The position numbers and the translations under genes are program-made. From Chloroflexota bacterium (GTDB taxonomy: Bacteria > Chloroflexota > Dehalococcoidia > UBA2247 > RBG-13-53-26), in the NCBI GenBank assembly GCA_003650185.1, contig QMOF01000132.1, forward strand, positions 1-6,416: DNA of 6,416 nucleotides, written 5' to 3'. Positions 1 through 5,815 of this stretch are shown here, one piece after another (position 1 is the first letter of the stretch; each line of letters opens with the position of its first letter). Under the pieces are notes generated by a model, which saw only the letters and a list, made by a program, of their open reading frames with translations, searched no databases and was not told where the DNA came from.

Positions 1-725
1 CAGCCAGACCCACCCGCCCCCGGCTGCCCAAAGCCGGGGTGGGACTCCACCTTGGCGGTGCCAGCGCTACAGCGGTCTATGCTCCACATCAGGCCCGGCA
101 TGGCATGAAAGGGAATAGTAACGAAAAGGTCATGCGTCTTGTAGCCCCGGTACTTGCGGGAGGTGTAGTCCATGAGACTCACGTTGATCTCGCCCGTCAC
201 CAGTGGGTAAGCGATGACCATATGACACGTAGACCCGGCCATTTCCGCTCTGGGCGGCTTGCCGTCAGGGTACGTAGCCAGGGTGACAAGGCGGCAGGCC
301 TGCTCTGGATTACACAGAAAGACCACCAGGTCGGGGCGCAGGTCGGCCTTCTCCAGCGGCGACAGGATAACGTGTTCCGCCAGGCCCACAGGCGGGTCCG
401 ACGTCAAGGCCATCGTCCTGTGCATCGTGGCGATAGAGCAGAACAGCTTCTCCCCCTCCACCAGGAACTTCTTCAGGACCTCTCCCGCCTTGCCGGAAGG
501 GCGCGGCCCCAACCCCAGGTGCCACACCCCACCAGGGCAGGCGCAGGTCTCCCTGGTCAAGTCGATGACGGCTCCTGATCGAGCCTCTATCAGGGCCTGG
601 CACACGGCATATCGGTCGGTCTCGGCCCCTGCTGGGGCAGGAGTCATCGAGTAGGTTATGGCTACAGGGCTGCCCTCCAGGACCAGCAGCTCTTTCAGCC
701 TCGGCGAGTAGTCTTTCCAGTCCAC
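1..725 (-). CDS. DUF169 family protein (3' end outside window)
   Basis: The frame is open from a GTG at 725 to the left edge, giving 241 visible residues with no stop. I recognise DUF169, a family of unknown function: the N-terminus reads LKELLVLEGSPVAITY (residues 11-26), followed by a cysteine-rich signature, ETCACPGGVWHLGLG (59-73), and a C-terminal part with YRGYKTHDLFVTIPF (192-206). Cysteines 61 and 63 and the GG..LGL stretch are the most family-like part. No signal peptide or membrane segment is seen, so it is probably cytosolic. The GTG start is favoured by a strong Shine-Dalgarno sequence 5 bases upstream. It lies 53 bases behind the flavin oxidoreductase gene on the same strand with no clear terminator between, so the two are probably co-transcribed. 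DUF169 proteins are usually about this size, so little is likely to be missing; the Gly/Pro-rich end (residues 230-241) may be near the true C-terminus. Family assignment is fairly sure; function is unknown. Confidence 0.85.
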   Translation of the reverse strand, partial: MDWKDYSPRLKELLVLEGSPVAITYSMTPAPAGAETDRYAVCQALIEARSGAVIDLTRETCACPGGVWHLGLGPRPSGKAGEVLKKFLVEGEKLFCSIATMHRTMALTSDPPVGLAEHVILSPLEKADLRPDLVVFLCNPEQACRLVTLATYPDGKPPRAEMAGSTCHMVIAYPLVTGEINVSLMDYTSRKYRGYKTHDLFVTIPFHAMPGLMWSIDRCSAGTAKVESHPGFGQPGAGGSG

Positions 726-730
726 AGTTA

Positions 731-738
731 CTCCTTCC
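731..738 (-). promoter_or_regulatory. Ribosome binding site fixing the DUF169 GTG start
   Basis: On the minus strand GGAAGGAG lies 5 bases before GTG 725. It supports this GTG as the start, since no ATG lies in a suitable place in this frame. Confidence 0.75.
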
Positions 739-778
739 GGTACGAGGCACCGCAGCGACCGGCGCCCGAGAGCCAGCT

Positions 779-1993
779 CTACTTCTTCCTAGGCTTCAGC
801 CCCTTGGTCAGGGCAACACACCTGACGCCACCCTTGTCCATCGCCGCCACGCACCGGTTGCAGTGGTCGCAGTCTGAAGCCAGGACTTCGCCCCTCTGCA
901 TCTTGTTGACGATATCCGGGTCTCTAATAATGGCCCGGCCCACTTCCACGAACTCGAAGCCTTCGTTCATGGCAGTCTCCATGTTATCAACAGAGCAGAC
1001 GCCCCCGATCAGGACTACCGGAATATTCACTGCCTGCCGGACCTTCCGGGCGTTCTCCAGGAGGAAAAGCTCCTCGAACTTGTACTCCTGGACCATGAAC
1101 CGGCCGAAAAGGAGCAGGCCTATAATCTGGAGCGGATTGGTCTGGTTCCAGGCCATCATCCATGTGGGCACCCCACCGCGGAGCATCATCAGCGGCGTCT
1201 TGGCGGTGAAGCCGCAACTAGGGACGAGGGCGCTGGCCCCCTCGGCCTCGAAGCGTCTGGCCACCTCCACCGCATCGTCTACCTCCAGAGCACCCCTGAT
1301 CCCGTCCGTGGTGTTCATCTTGACCAGGACGGGATAATCGGGGCCAACCGCCTCCCTGACGCGCCTTATTACCGAGGCGGGGAAACGCATTCGGTTCTCC
1401 AGCGGTCCGCCGTATTCGTCTTTCCTCTTATTTGTATACGGAGACAGGAACTGGCTCAGCAGGTAGCCATGCCCGGCGTGGACCTCGATAGCATCGAAGC
1501 CAGCTTCCATGGCCATAGTAGCCGCCTGGGCGAACTGCTCCCTGACGTTGGCCATGTCATGCTCGTTCATCACACGGGGGAACGACAGGCGGAAGAGACA
1601 GAACTTGCGCGAGGCGCCCAGCGGCGCGTGACCGATTGTCCGCCTGCTGGCGAAGTAGCCGCAATGTCCGAGCTGTATGGAGGCGGCTGCCCCCTCTGCG
1701 TGGACAGCGTCGGTCAGCCTCTTGAGGTCAGGGATGATCTCCTTGCGCATCCACATCTCATGCCCGTAAGCACGGCCATCCTGGGCCACCGAGCAGTAGG
1801 CCACGGTGGTCATGGCAGCGCCTCCGGCTGCCACCGCCCTGTGGTGCTCGATAAGCTCCTCGGAGACACACCCCTCCGGGCACATACCCTCGAAGCAGCC
1901 AGCCCTGATGATGCGATTGCGCAGCTCCAGCTTGCCGATCCTGCCCGGGCTGAAGACCTTGCCACCGGCTTTCTTTTCCACGACTTTGGCCAC
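779..1993 (-). CDS. Old Yellow Enzyme-type NADH:flavin oxidoreductase with C-terminal 4-Cys motif
   Basis: 404 residues from the GTG at 1993. This is an FMN-binding TIM-barrel oxidoreductase of the OYE / 2,4-dienoyl-CoA reductase N-domain family, which reduces activated C=C bonds with NAD(P)H; the substrate here is unknown. Seen in the sequence: FSPGRIGKLELRNRI near the N-terminus (24 onward in the longer frame, about 14-28 here), QLGHCG (107-112), the family signature VHAGHGYLLSQFLSP (171-185) followed by DEYGGPLENRMRF, and the phosphate-binding end VEVGRAIIRDPD (349-360). Near the C-terminus lies C375-x2-C378-N-x-C381-x10-C392, resembling the [4Fe-4S] motif of trimethylamine dehydrogenase and FadH. 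Those enzymes continue into an FAD/NAD(P) domain; this one stops about 12 residues after the last cysteine. The frame stays open to an ATG at 2059, but GTG 1993 has a Shine-Dalgarno sequence 8 bases upstream and begins where family homology begins. It is the first gene of a unit with the DUF169 gene. Fold is sure; cofactor and substrate are inferred. Confidence 0.93.
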   Translation of the reverse strand: MAKVVEKKAGGKVFSPGRIGKLELRNRIIRAGCFEGMCPEGCVSEELIEHHRAVAAGGAAMTTVAYCSVAQDGRAYGHEMWMRKEIIPDLKRLTDAVHAEGAAASIQLGHCGYFASRRTIGHAPLGASRKFCLFRLSFPRVMNEHDMANVREQFAQAATMAMEAGFDAIEVHAGHGYLLSQFLSPYTNKRKDEYGGPLENRMRFPASVIRRVREAVGPDYPVLVKMNTTDGIRGALEVDDAVEVARRFEAEGASALVPSCGFTAKTPLMMLRGGVPTWMMAWNQTNPLQIIGLLLFGRFMVQEYKFEELFLLENARKVRQAVNIPVVLIGGVCSVDNMETAMNEGFEFVEVGRAIIRDPDIVNKMQRGEVLASDCDHCNRCVAAMDKGGVRCVALTKGLKPRKK

Positions 1994-2001
1994 GCCTTCC
2001 G

Positions 2002-2006
2002 TCCTT
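2002..2006 (-). promoter_or_regulatory. Ribosome binding site fixing the oxidoreductase GTG start
   Basis: Minus-strand AAGGA lies 8 bases before GTG 1993. A second purine run, GGAAGG (1995-2000), lies nearer but too close for normal spacing. This favours GTG 1993 over the upstream ATG at 2059. Confidence 0.6.
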
Positions 2007-2009
2007 TCC

Positions 2010-2030
2010 GGCCAGCGAAGACCGCTGGCC
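2010..2030 (-). promoter_or_regulatory. Perfect 8-bp hairpin in the oxidoreductase 5' leader
   Basis: GGCCAGCG (2010-2017) and CGCTGGCC (2023-2030) form a perfect inverted repeat around a 5-base loop. In the leftward mRNA it sits between the predicted transcription start (about 2070) and the ribosome binding site, with its base 3 nucleotides from AAGGA. No T-run follows on either strand, so it is not an intrinsic terminator. It could be a protein-binding site, an mRNA 5'-stabilising stem, or a translational control element. Confidence 0.5.
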
Positions 2031-2076
2031 CATCGAAGAATGGAGAATGGGGTCCCCACCCCCCAAAACCGGCACC

Positions 2077-2105
2077 ATTATACTTGCAACGTCAATACAG
2101 GACAA
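2077..2105 (-). promoter_or_regulatory. Predicted sigma70-type promoter for the oxidoreductase-DUF169 unit
   Basis: On the minus strand a -35 box TTGTCC (2105-2100) and a consensus -10 box TATAAT (2082-2077) are separated by 17 bases. Transcription would start near 2070, giving a leader of about 77 bases that contains the hairpin at 2010-2030. The -10 matches consensus and the -35 matches 4 of 6. Confidence 0.65.
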
Positions 2106-2113
2106 CGAGACGA

Positions 2114-2143
2114 TTGCCCCCTGGTTGGGGTTGATGCTAAAAT
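2114..2143 (+). promoter_or_regulatory. Predicted extended -10 promoter for the hisZ operon
   Basis: TTGCCC (2114-2119) and TAAAAT (2138-2143) are spaced by 18 bases, and the -10 is preceded by TGC, the TGn of an extended -10 promoter. Transcription would start near 2150, leaving a leader of about 120 bases before hisZ. It stands back to back with the leftward promoter, with 8 bases between the two -35 boxes, so one bound regulator could affect both. Confidence 0.55.
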
Positions 2144-2159
2144 ACATTCCAGTCTGTGC

Positions 2160-2182
2160 AGGGCGGTCGGCCCTTCTTTGTT
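2160..2182 (+). promoter_or_regulatory. Weak terminator- or attenuator-like hairpin in the hisZ leader
   Basis: AGGGC (2160-2164) pairs with GCCCT (2170-2174) around a 5-base loop and is followed by a T-rich stretch, TCTTTGTT (2175-2182). The stem is only 5 bp and the T tract is interrupted, so this is weak. No T-box consensus and no run of His codons was found in the leader. Confidence 0.22.
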
Positions 2183-2273
2183 CGGGTCAGGCGCTCCTTC
2201 ACCACGAGGTGTGCAGGCTCCTTGGAGCGGTGTCAGGGTGTTTCTCAGCAAGTCCTGGTGATTGAGTGGGGGT

Positions 2274-3524
2274 ATGGAAACGCAGAGATGTAAGGGGAGC
2301 CGCGACCTTCTCCCTGAAGATATGGCGAAGTTCCGCCATATCGAGCACGTCTTCAGGTCTTCCTGCCTGGGATGGGGCTATGAGGAAATAAGGACCCCCA
2401 CCCTGGAGTACCTCCACCTGTTTACCTCGGTGGGTACCCTCACTCCCGAGATGCTCAGCAGGGTCTACTCCTTCCTGGACTGGGACGGCTGGAGTGGGGA
2501 GAGGGTGGTGCTGAGGCCGGACGGCACAATTCCTGCTGCCAGGCTCTATATCGAGAACCTGGCCGGAGTCCGCCCCGCCAGGCTCTTCTACGTGGAGAAC
2601 GTCTTTACCTTTGAAGAGACCGGCAGGGAGTCAAGGGAGCGCTGGCAATGTGGCGCCGAAATAGTGGGCAGTGCCAGACCGTTGGCCGACGTGGAGCTGA
2701 TAGCGCTTGCCCTCGATGTCCTGGACAAGCTGGGTATCCAGGGTGTGCGGCTCCACCTGTCCCACGCCGGTGTCATCGCTTCGCTGCTGGCCAGGCTGGG
2801 CCTGACCTCAGCCGAACAGGCAGAAGCGTTCAACCGAATCCTGGCAGGCAACTCAGAGTCGCTCAGAGACCTGATCGGGGCCGCACCCCAGTTGAAGGAT
2901 GCCGTGTCCTTGCTCTTCGAGGTCAAGGGAGAATCGGCCGGGTACCTACGCAACCTCCAGGCCCTGCTGGGAAGGCCATCCCCGGACCCCGATCTCGACG
3001 CCAGCATGAATGATTTCATTGCCATCGCCGACTCCCTGACGGGGCTACGACACGAGTACGAGATCGACATCGCTACCGGCAAGGGGTTTGAGTACTATAC
3101 CGGCATCATCTTTCGCTTCTACCTCGATGGACGCGTCCTGGGTGGAGGCGGCCGATATGATGGCCTGGTCCCCCTTCTGGGTGGCGGCGCTGTCCCTGCC
3201 TCCGGGTTCGCCCTTCGTATCGACCGGCTCATGGAGCACATTGCAGCCTGGGAGGAAGTGAAGCCCAGCGTCCTGGTGCGAAGCGAGGTCGACGGCACCG
3301 CCGTGGTACCGCTCTGCTTTGAAGTGGCCGCTCTCCTCCGGAAAGCGGGACACGCCGTTGAGCTTGACCAGGGTTACACCGGCCCCACCGCTCACAGGTG
3401 GGTGGTCTCACTTCAGGGGACGGCAGCCAGCCCTCGCTTTGCCGTGGCGGACCGGGCCAGTGGGGCCACCGTCCAGGCCGACTCGCCGGCCCAGGTCGTG
3501 GAGGCAGTGGGCAAATGCAGCTAA
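2274..3524 (+). CDS. hisZ: ATP phosphoribosyltransferase regulatory subunit HisZ
   Basis: 416 residues from ATG 2274. HisZ is a catalytically dead relative of histidyl-tRNA synthetase that binds short-form HisG and makes the enzyme active and histidine-sensitive in the first step of histidine synthesis. Class II synthetase features seen: KGSRDLLPED (7-16), RPDGTIPAAR (81-90), GKGFEYYTG (269-277, where HisS has RGLDYYTG), GGGGRYDGL (290-298) and ASGFALRIDRL (309-319). The Arg of RGLDYY, which is catalytic in true HisS, is Lys270 here. This change and the adjoining hisG make HisZ much more likely than HisS. Residues 331-416 look like a reduced HisS-type anticodon-binding domain (LLRKAGHAVELD at 354-365), which many HisZ lack or shorten. 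The frame extends to a TTG at 2262; ATG 2274 is preferred because the family begins close before KGxRDLLP, though its Shine-Dalgarno sequence is poor (GTGGGGG lies almost against it). The 3' end overlaps hisG by 10 bases, suggesting translational coupling. Confidence 0.88.
   Translation: METQRCKGSRDLLPEDMAKFRHIEHVFRSSCLGWGYEEIRTPTLEYLHLFTSVGTLTPEMLSRVYSFLDWDGWSGERVVLRPDGTIPAARLYIENLAGVRPARLFYVENVFTFEETGRESRERWQCGAEIVGSARPLADVELIALALDVLDKLGIQGVRLHLSHAGVIASLLARLGLTSAEQAEAFNRILAGNSESLRDLIGAAPQLKDAVSLLFEVKGESAGYLRNLQALLGRPSPDPDLDASMNDFIAIADSLTGLRHEYEIDIATGKGFEYYTGIIFRFYLDGRVLGGGGRYDGLVPLLGGGAVPASGFALRIDRLMEHIAAWEEVKPSVLVRSEVDGTAVVPLCFEVAALLRKAGHAVELDQGYTGPTAHRWVVSLQGTAASPRFAVADRASGATVQADSPAQVVEAVGKCS
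3500..3504 (+). promoter_or_regulatory. Ribosome binding site for hisG inside hisZ
   Basis: GGAGG within the last codons of hisZ lies 10 bases before ATG 3515. It supports that start rather than the ATG at 3398 in the same frame, whose extra 39 residues are only hisZ read in another frame. Confidence 0.6.
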
Positions 3525-4924
3525 AGCTGGCCCTTCCTAAAGGGCGGCTCATGGCTCCCACGGGTGAGTTGCTCCGAAGCGCGGGACTGGAGCTCACCGG
3601 TTACGATGAGCAGTCCCGCTCGTACCGGCCCCAGTGCCGCGACATGCCCGGTCTGTTCACCAAGGTATTCCATGAGAAAGACATCCCCATCCAGGTTGCC
3701 ATCGGGAACTACGACCTGGGCATCTGTGGCCGAGAGTGGGTCGAGGAATTGCTGGCCAAGTATCCCAGCAGCGCTGTGGTCAAGGTACGCGACCTGGGGT
3801 ATGGTAGGAGTGACCTGTATGTGGTGACCAGCAGGTCTGATGGACTGAGCACGCTAGACGTCCTCCGGACCAGGGCGGGCGCAGTAAGCATCGCCAGCGA
3901 GTACCCCAACCTGGCCGAGCAGTTCGCCCTGCGGCACCGGCTGAAGCGCTTCAAGGTCTTCCCTCTCTGGGGGAGTGCTGCGGCGTACCCGCCTGAGAAC
4001 GCCGACCTGGCACTGGTGGCCCAGTCTCCTGATACTCCCCTGTATCCGTGGCTGGTCCCGCTCTCCCACGTCCTGCGTTCAAGCGCCTGCCTTGTTGCCC
4101 ACCGCAATAGCTGGAGGTCCAGGGACCTGAGTTGCCTCCTGGCCCGCCTCTGCGCCGTGTCCAGTGTGACGGAATCAGACCACACTCCGGCCGGCAGGGC
4201 CGATGGGCCAGGTACACCTGCCGTCAGCCGGGCGGCCTGGGACTCCAGCGTGCGGCTGGCGTTACCCGACGGGCACCAGCGAGAACCTACCCTTGCCTGC
4301 TTGCGCAAGGCCGGAATACATATCCGGGACAACAGCGTGGACCCCGGGCGACCCGGCATCTCAGTGCCGGGGGTGAGCGTAAAGGTCATCCGGCCCCAGG
4401 ACATGCCCCTCCAGGTGGCCAACGGGAACCTTGACCTGGCCATTACCGGTGATGACTGGTTGTACGATCACCTGTGCCGGTTTCCCACCAGCCCGGTGCG
4501 GAAGATACTGGGCCTGGGGTTTGGCCGGGTACGCGTGGTGGCTGTGGTGAGTGGGGAAATGCCGGTAGACAGCCCCCAGGACTTGCGGGACCTGCTGCGA
4601 AGCGGCCGGCTGGGCCGACTGAGGGTGGCCTCAGAGTACTGCAATATTGCCGACAAGTACGCCAGAGACAACCACCTCAGCCCGTACAGGCTGGTACCTA
4701 CCTGGGGCGCCAGCGAGGCTTTCCTGCCCGAGGACGCCGACGTGCTGATAGAAAACACCCAGACCGGGCGTACCCTGGCCCAGCACGGGCTGAAGATTAT
4801 CGATACCATCCTTGAGTCCACCGGATGTCTGATTGGCGGGACGACTGGCCCGGACACAGCTTCGGCGCGGGAGGTGGTGGACTCCCTCGTCCGGGCCCTT
4901 GAGCAGGGAATGGCAGAGGACTAG
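3515..4924 (+). CDS. hisG: Tandem HisG-HisG fusion, ATP phosphoribosyltransferase-like
   Basis: 469 residues from ATG 3515, about twice the usual short-form HisG (roughly 210). HisG joins ATP and PRPP to make phosphoribosyl-ATP, the first step of histidine synthesis, and the short form needs HisZ, encoded just upstream with a 10-base overlap. Two HisG-like units are present: unit 1 at about 3-211 and unit 2 at about 246-441, joined by a Ser/Gly/Pro-rich linker (212-245). They align along their length: IPIQVAIGNYDLGICGREW (57-75) with MPLQVANGNLDLAITGDDW (297-315); SEYPN (128-132) with SEYCN (373-377); LWG (151-153) with TWG (396-398). Unit 1 keeps ALPKGRL (6-12) but has PDTPL (172-176) where the PRPP loop should be. 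Unit 2 has ALPDGH (249-254) instead of PKGR but keeps TGRTL (417-421) after Glu413. No long-form HisG regulatory domain is seen. Activity as one pseudo-dimeric enzyme is an inference; a non-catalytic HisG relative is possible. Confidence 0.88.
   Translation: MQLKLALPKGRLMAPTGELLRSAGLELTGYDEQSRSYRPQCRDMPGLFTKVFHEKDIPIQVAIGNYDLGICGREWVEELLAKYPSSAVVKVRDLGYGRSDLYVVTSRSDGLSTLDVLRTRAGAVSIASEYPNLAEQFALRHRLKRFKVFPLWGSAAAYPPENADLALVAQSPDTPLYPWLVPLSHVLRSSACLVAHRNSWRSRDLSCLLARLCAVSSVTESDHTPAGRADGPGTPAVSRAAWDSSVRLALPDGHQREPTLACLRKAGIHIRDNSVDPGRPGISVPGVSVKVIRPQDMPLQVANGNLDLAITGDDWLYDHLCRFPTSPVRKILGLGFGRVRVVAVVSGEMPVDSPQDLRDLLRSGRLGRLRVASEYCNIADKYARDNHLSPYRLVPTWGASEAFLPEDADVLIENTQTGRTLAQHGLKIIDTILESTGCLIGGTTGPDTASAREVVDSLVRALEQGMAED
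3521..4147 (+). repeat. HisG unit 1 of the fused protein (PRPP loop lost)
   Basis: Codons 3-211 of the fusion form a complete HisG-sized unit. Ala-Leu-Pro-Lys-Gly-Arg is intact at 6-11, but the acidic residue and TGxTL loop of the family are replaced around residues 169-176. It is clearly homologous to the unit at 4250-4837 at protein level, shifted by about 240-245 residues. Confidence 0.8.
4250..4837 (+). repeat. HisG unit 2 of the fused protein (PRPP loop kept, PKGR lost)
   Basis: Codons 246-441 form the second HisG-like unit. AITGDDW (309-315) and TGRTL (417-421) match the family better than unit 1 does, whereas the N-terminal Lys and Arg of PKGR are Asp252 and His254. The copies are strongly diverged, so the duplication is old. 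Confidence 0.8.
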
Positions 4925-4958
4925 AGGTCAGGGGTCGACCAGATAATAATAGATACGG

Positions 4959-4965
4959 AAAGGAG
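4959..4965 (+). promoter_or_regulatory. Ribosome binding site for the crotonase gene
   Basis: AAAGGAG lies 5 bases before ATG 4971, a near-consensus Shine-Dalgarno sequence and the strongest on the plus strand of this window. Confidence 0.7.
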
Positions 4966-4970
4966 ACACT

Positions 4971-5801
4971 ATGGCGTTTGAGACCATCATCCTGGAGAAG
5001 AAGGACGGCATCGCCACGCTTACGCTGAACCGGCCCGACTTCATGAATGCTGTGAGCGAGCAGATGGCCAACGAGCTCGTTGAGGCCATGAGCGACGTGG
5101 CTGAAGACGACAGCGTCAGGGTGCTGCTGATCAAGGGGGCTGGGCGGGCCTTTTGCGCCGGCGGCGACCTGAACTATGACAAGGTGAGAACAGGGGAGAT
5201 GGCGGTCGAGGACCTGAAGGTGTGGCCGGAGATCGAGAAGCAGGTCAAGAGAGGGAAGATACCGCCCAAGCCACAGAGGAACGTAATCCTGGGCTTGCAG
5301 AACCTGGATAAGCCGACCGTCGCCGTTATAAATGGCTTTGCAGCGGGGCTGGGCATGGACATTGCCCTGGCCTGCGACATGCGGCTGGGCTCGGCCAAGG
5401 CCCGGTTCACCATCGGCTATACCACCGCCGGGATCGCCCCGGACAGCGGCGGCACCTGGCTGCTGCCGCGCGTTGTCGGCTTGCCCAAGGCACTGGAGCT
5501 CATCTTCACCGGCGATACCTGCGACGCGGAGGAAGCATATCGGGTAGGGCTGCTCAACAAGGTGGTACCCCCTGAGCAACTGGACGAGGAGGCCCAGAAG
5601 CTAGGCCAGAAGATAGCAGCCGGTTCCCCCATTGCCTTCCGATTGTCCAAGCTGATGGTGTACAAGGGCCTGAACATGGACCTTGACACGGCCCTGGTCC
5701 TGGCCATGGCATGCGTCACCATCTGCACCCAGTCCCAGGACTACAAGGAAGCCATCAAGTCCTTTGCCAACAAGCAGTTCCCGGTATTCAAAGACAGATA
5801 G
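4971..5801 (+). CDS. Enoyl-CoA hydratase/isomerase (crotonase) family, PaaG-like isomerase signature
   Basis: 276 residues, normal length for a crotonase, which acts on acyl-CoA thioesters through an enolate held in an oxyanion hole. Seen: LTLNRPDFMNAVS (17-29), the CoA/oxyanion loop GAGRAFCAGGDL (56-67), KPTVAVINGFAAGLGMDIALACD (from 114), APDSGGTWLLPRVVG (156-170) and ELIFTGDTCDAEEAYRVGLLNKVV (C-terminal half). By my alignment to rat mitochondrial hydratase, catalytic Glu144 is Asp130 and Glu164 is Tyr150, so ordinary hydration is doubtful. Asp158, in PDSGGTW, falls where PaaG and dienoyl-CoA isomerases place an acid, pointing to an isomerase or related reaction; the substrate cannot be told. 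It has its own strong ribosome binding site and lies 46 bases after hisG and 14 before cmk, so it is probably co-transcribed with both, although neither pathway uses such an enzyme. Family is sure; reaction is inferred. Confidence 0.93.
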   Translation: MAFETIILEKKDGIATLTLNRPDFMNAVSEQMANELVEAMSDVAEDDSVRVLLIKGAGRAFCAGGDLNYDKVRTGEMAVEDLKVWPEIEKQVKRGKIPPKPQRNVILGLQNLDKPTVAVINGFAAGLGMDIALACDMRLGSAKARFTIGYTTAGIAPDSGGTWLLPRVVGLPKALELIFTGDTCDAEEAYRVGLLNKVVPPEQLDEEAQKLGQKIAAGSPIAFRLSKLMVYKGLNMDLDTALVLAMACVTICTQSQDYKEAIKSFANKQFPVFKDR

Positions 5802-5815
5802 CAGGGTGAGGGGCA

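Noticed and set aside
39..654. Plus-strand open frames at the left end
   Set aside because: Both are antisense to the DUF169 gene, have no good ribosome binding site and translate to Arg/Gly/Gln-rich sequence.
310..750. Minus-strand open frame of 146 codons
   Set aside because: It overlaps the DUF169 gene in another frame; its translation is Gly/Pro/Arg-rich with no family motif, typical of a shadow in GC-rich DNA.
1994..2059. Longer N-terminus of the oxidoreductase from ATG 2059
   Set aside because: The extra 22 residues run through the leader hairpin and lack family similarity; GTG 1993 has a properly spaced ribosome binding site.
2150..2273. T-box riboswitch or His leader peptide in front of hisZ
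   Set aside because: No T-box antiterminator consensus (AGGGTGG...ACCGCG) and no cluster of CAC/CAT codons in a short open frame.
2274..3524. Histidyl-tRNA synthetase instead of HisZ
   Set aside because: RGLDYY is GKGFEYY and GFAxGxERL is GFALRIDRL, the anticodon domain is eroded, and hisG overlaps its end; all favour HisZ.
3709..4443. Minus-strand open frame of 244 codons antisense to hisG
   Set aside because: Arg/Ser/Leu-rich translation without motifs, lying across both HisG units and the linker; a shadow.
4942..4955. AT-rich patch before the crotonase gene as a possible internal promoter
   Set aside because: GATAAT resembles a -10 box, but no acceptable -35 box lies 16-18 bases upstream.
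4797..5579. Minus-strand open frame of 260 codons antisense to the crotonase gene
   Set aside because: No recognisable domain, while the plus strand carries a full crotonase with all family motifs. The long antisense frame follows from codon bias.
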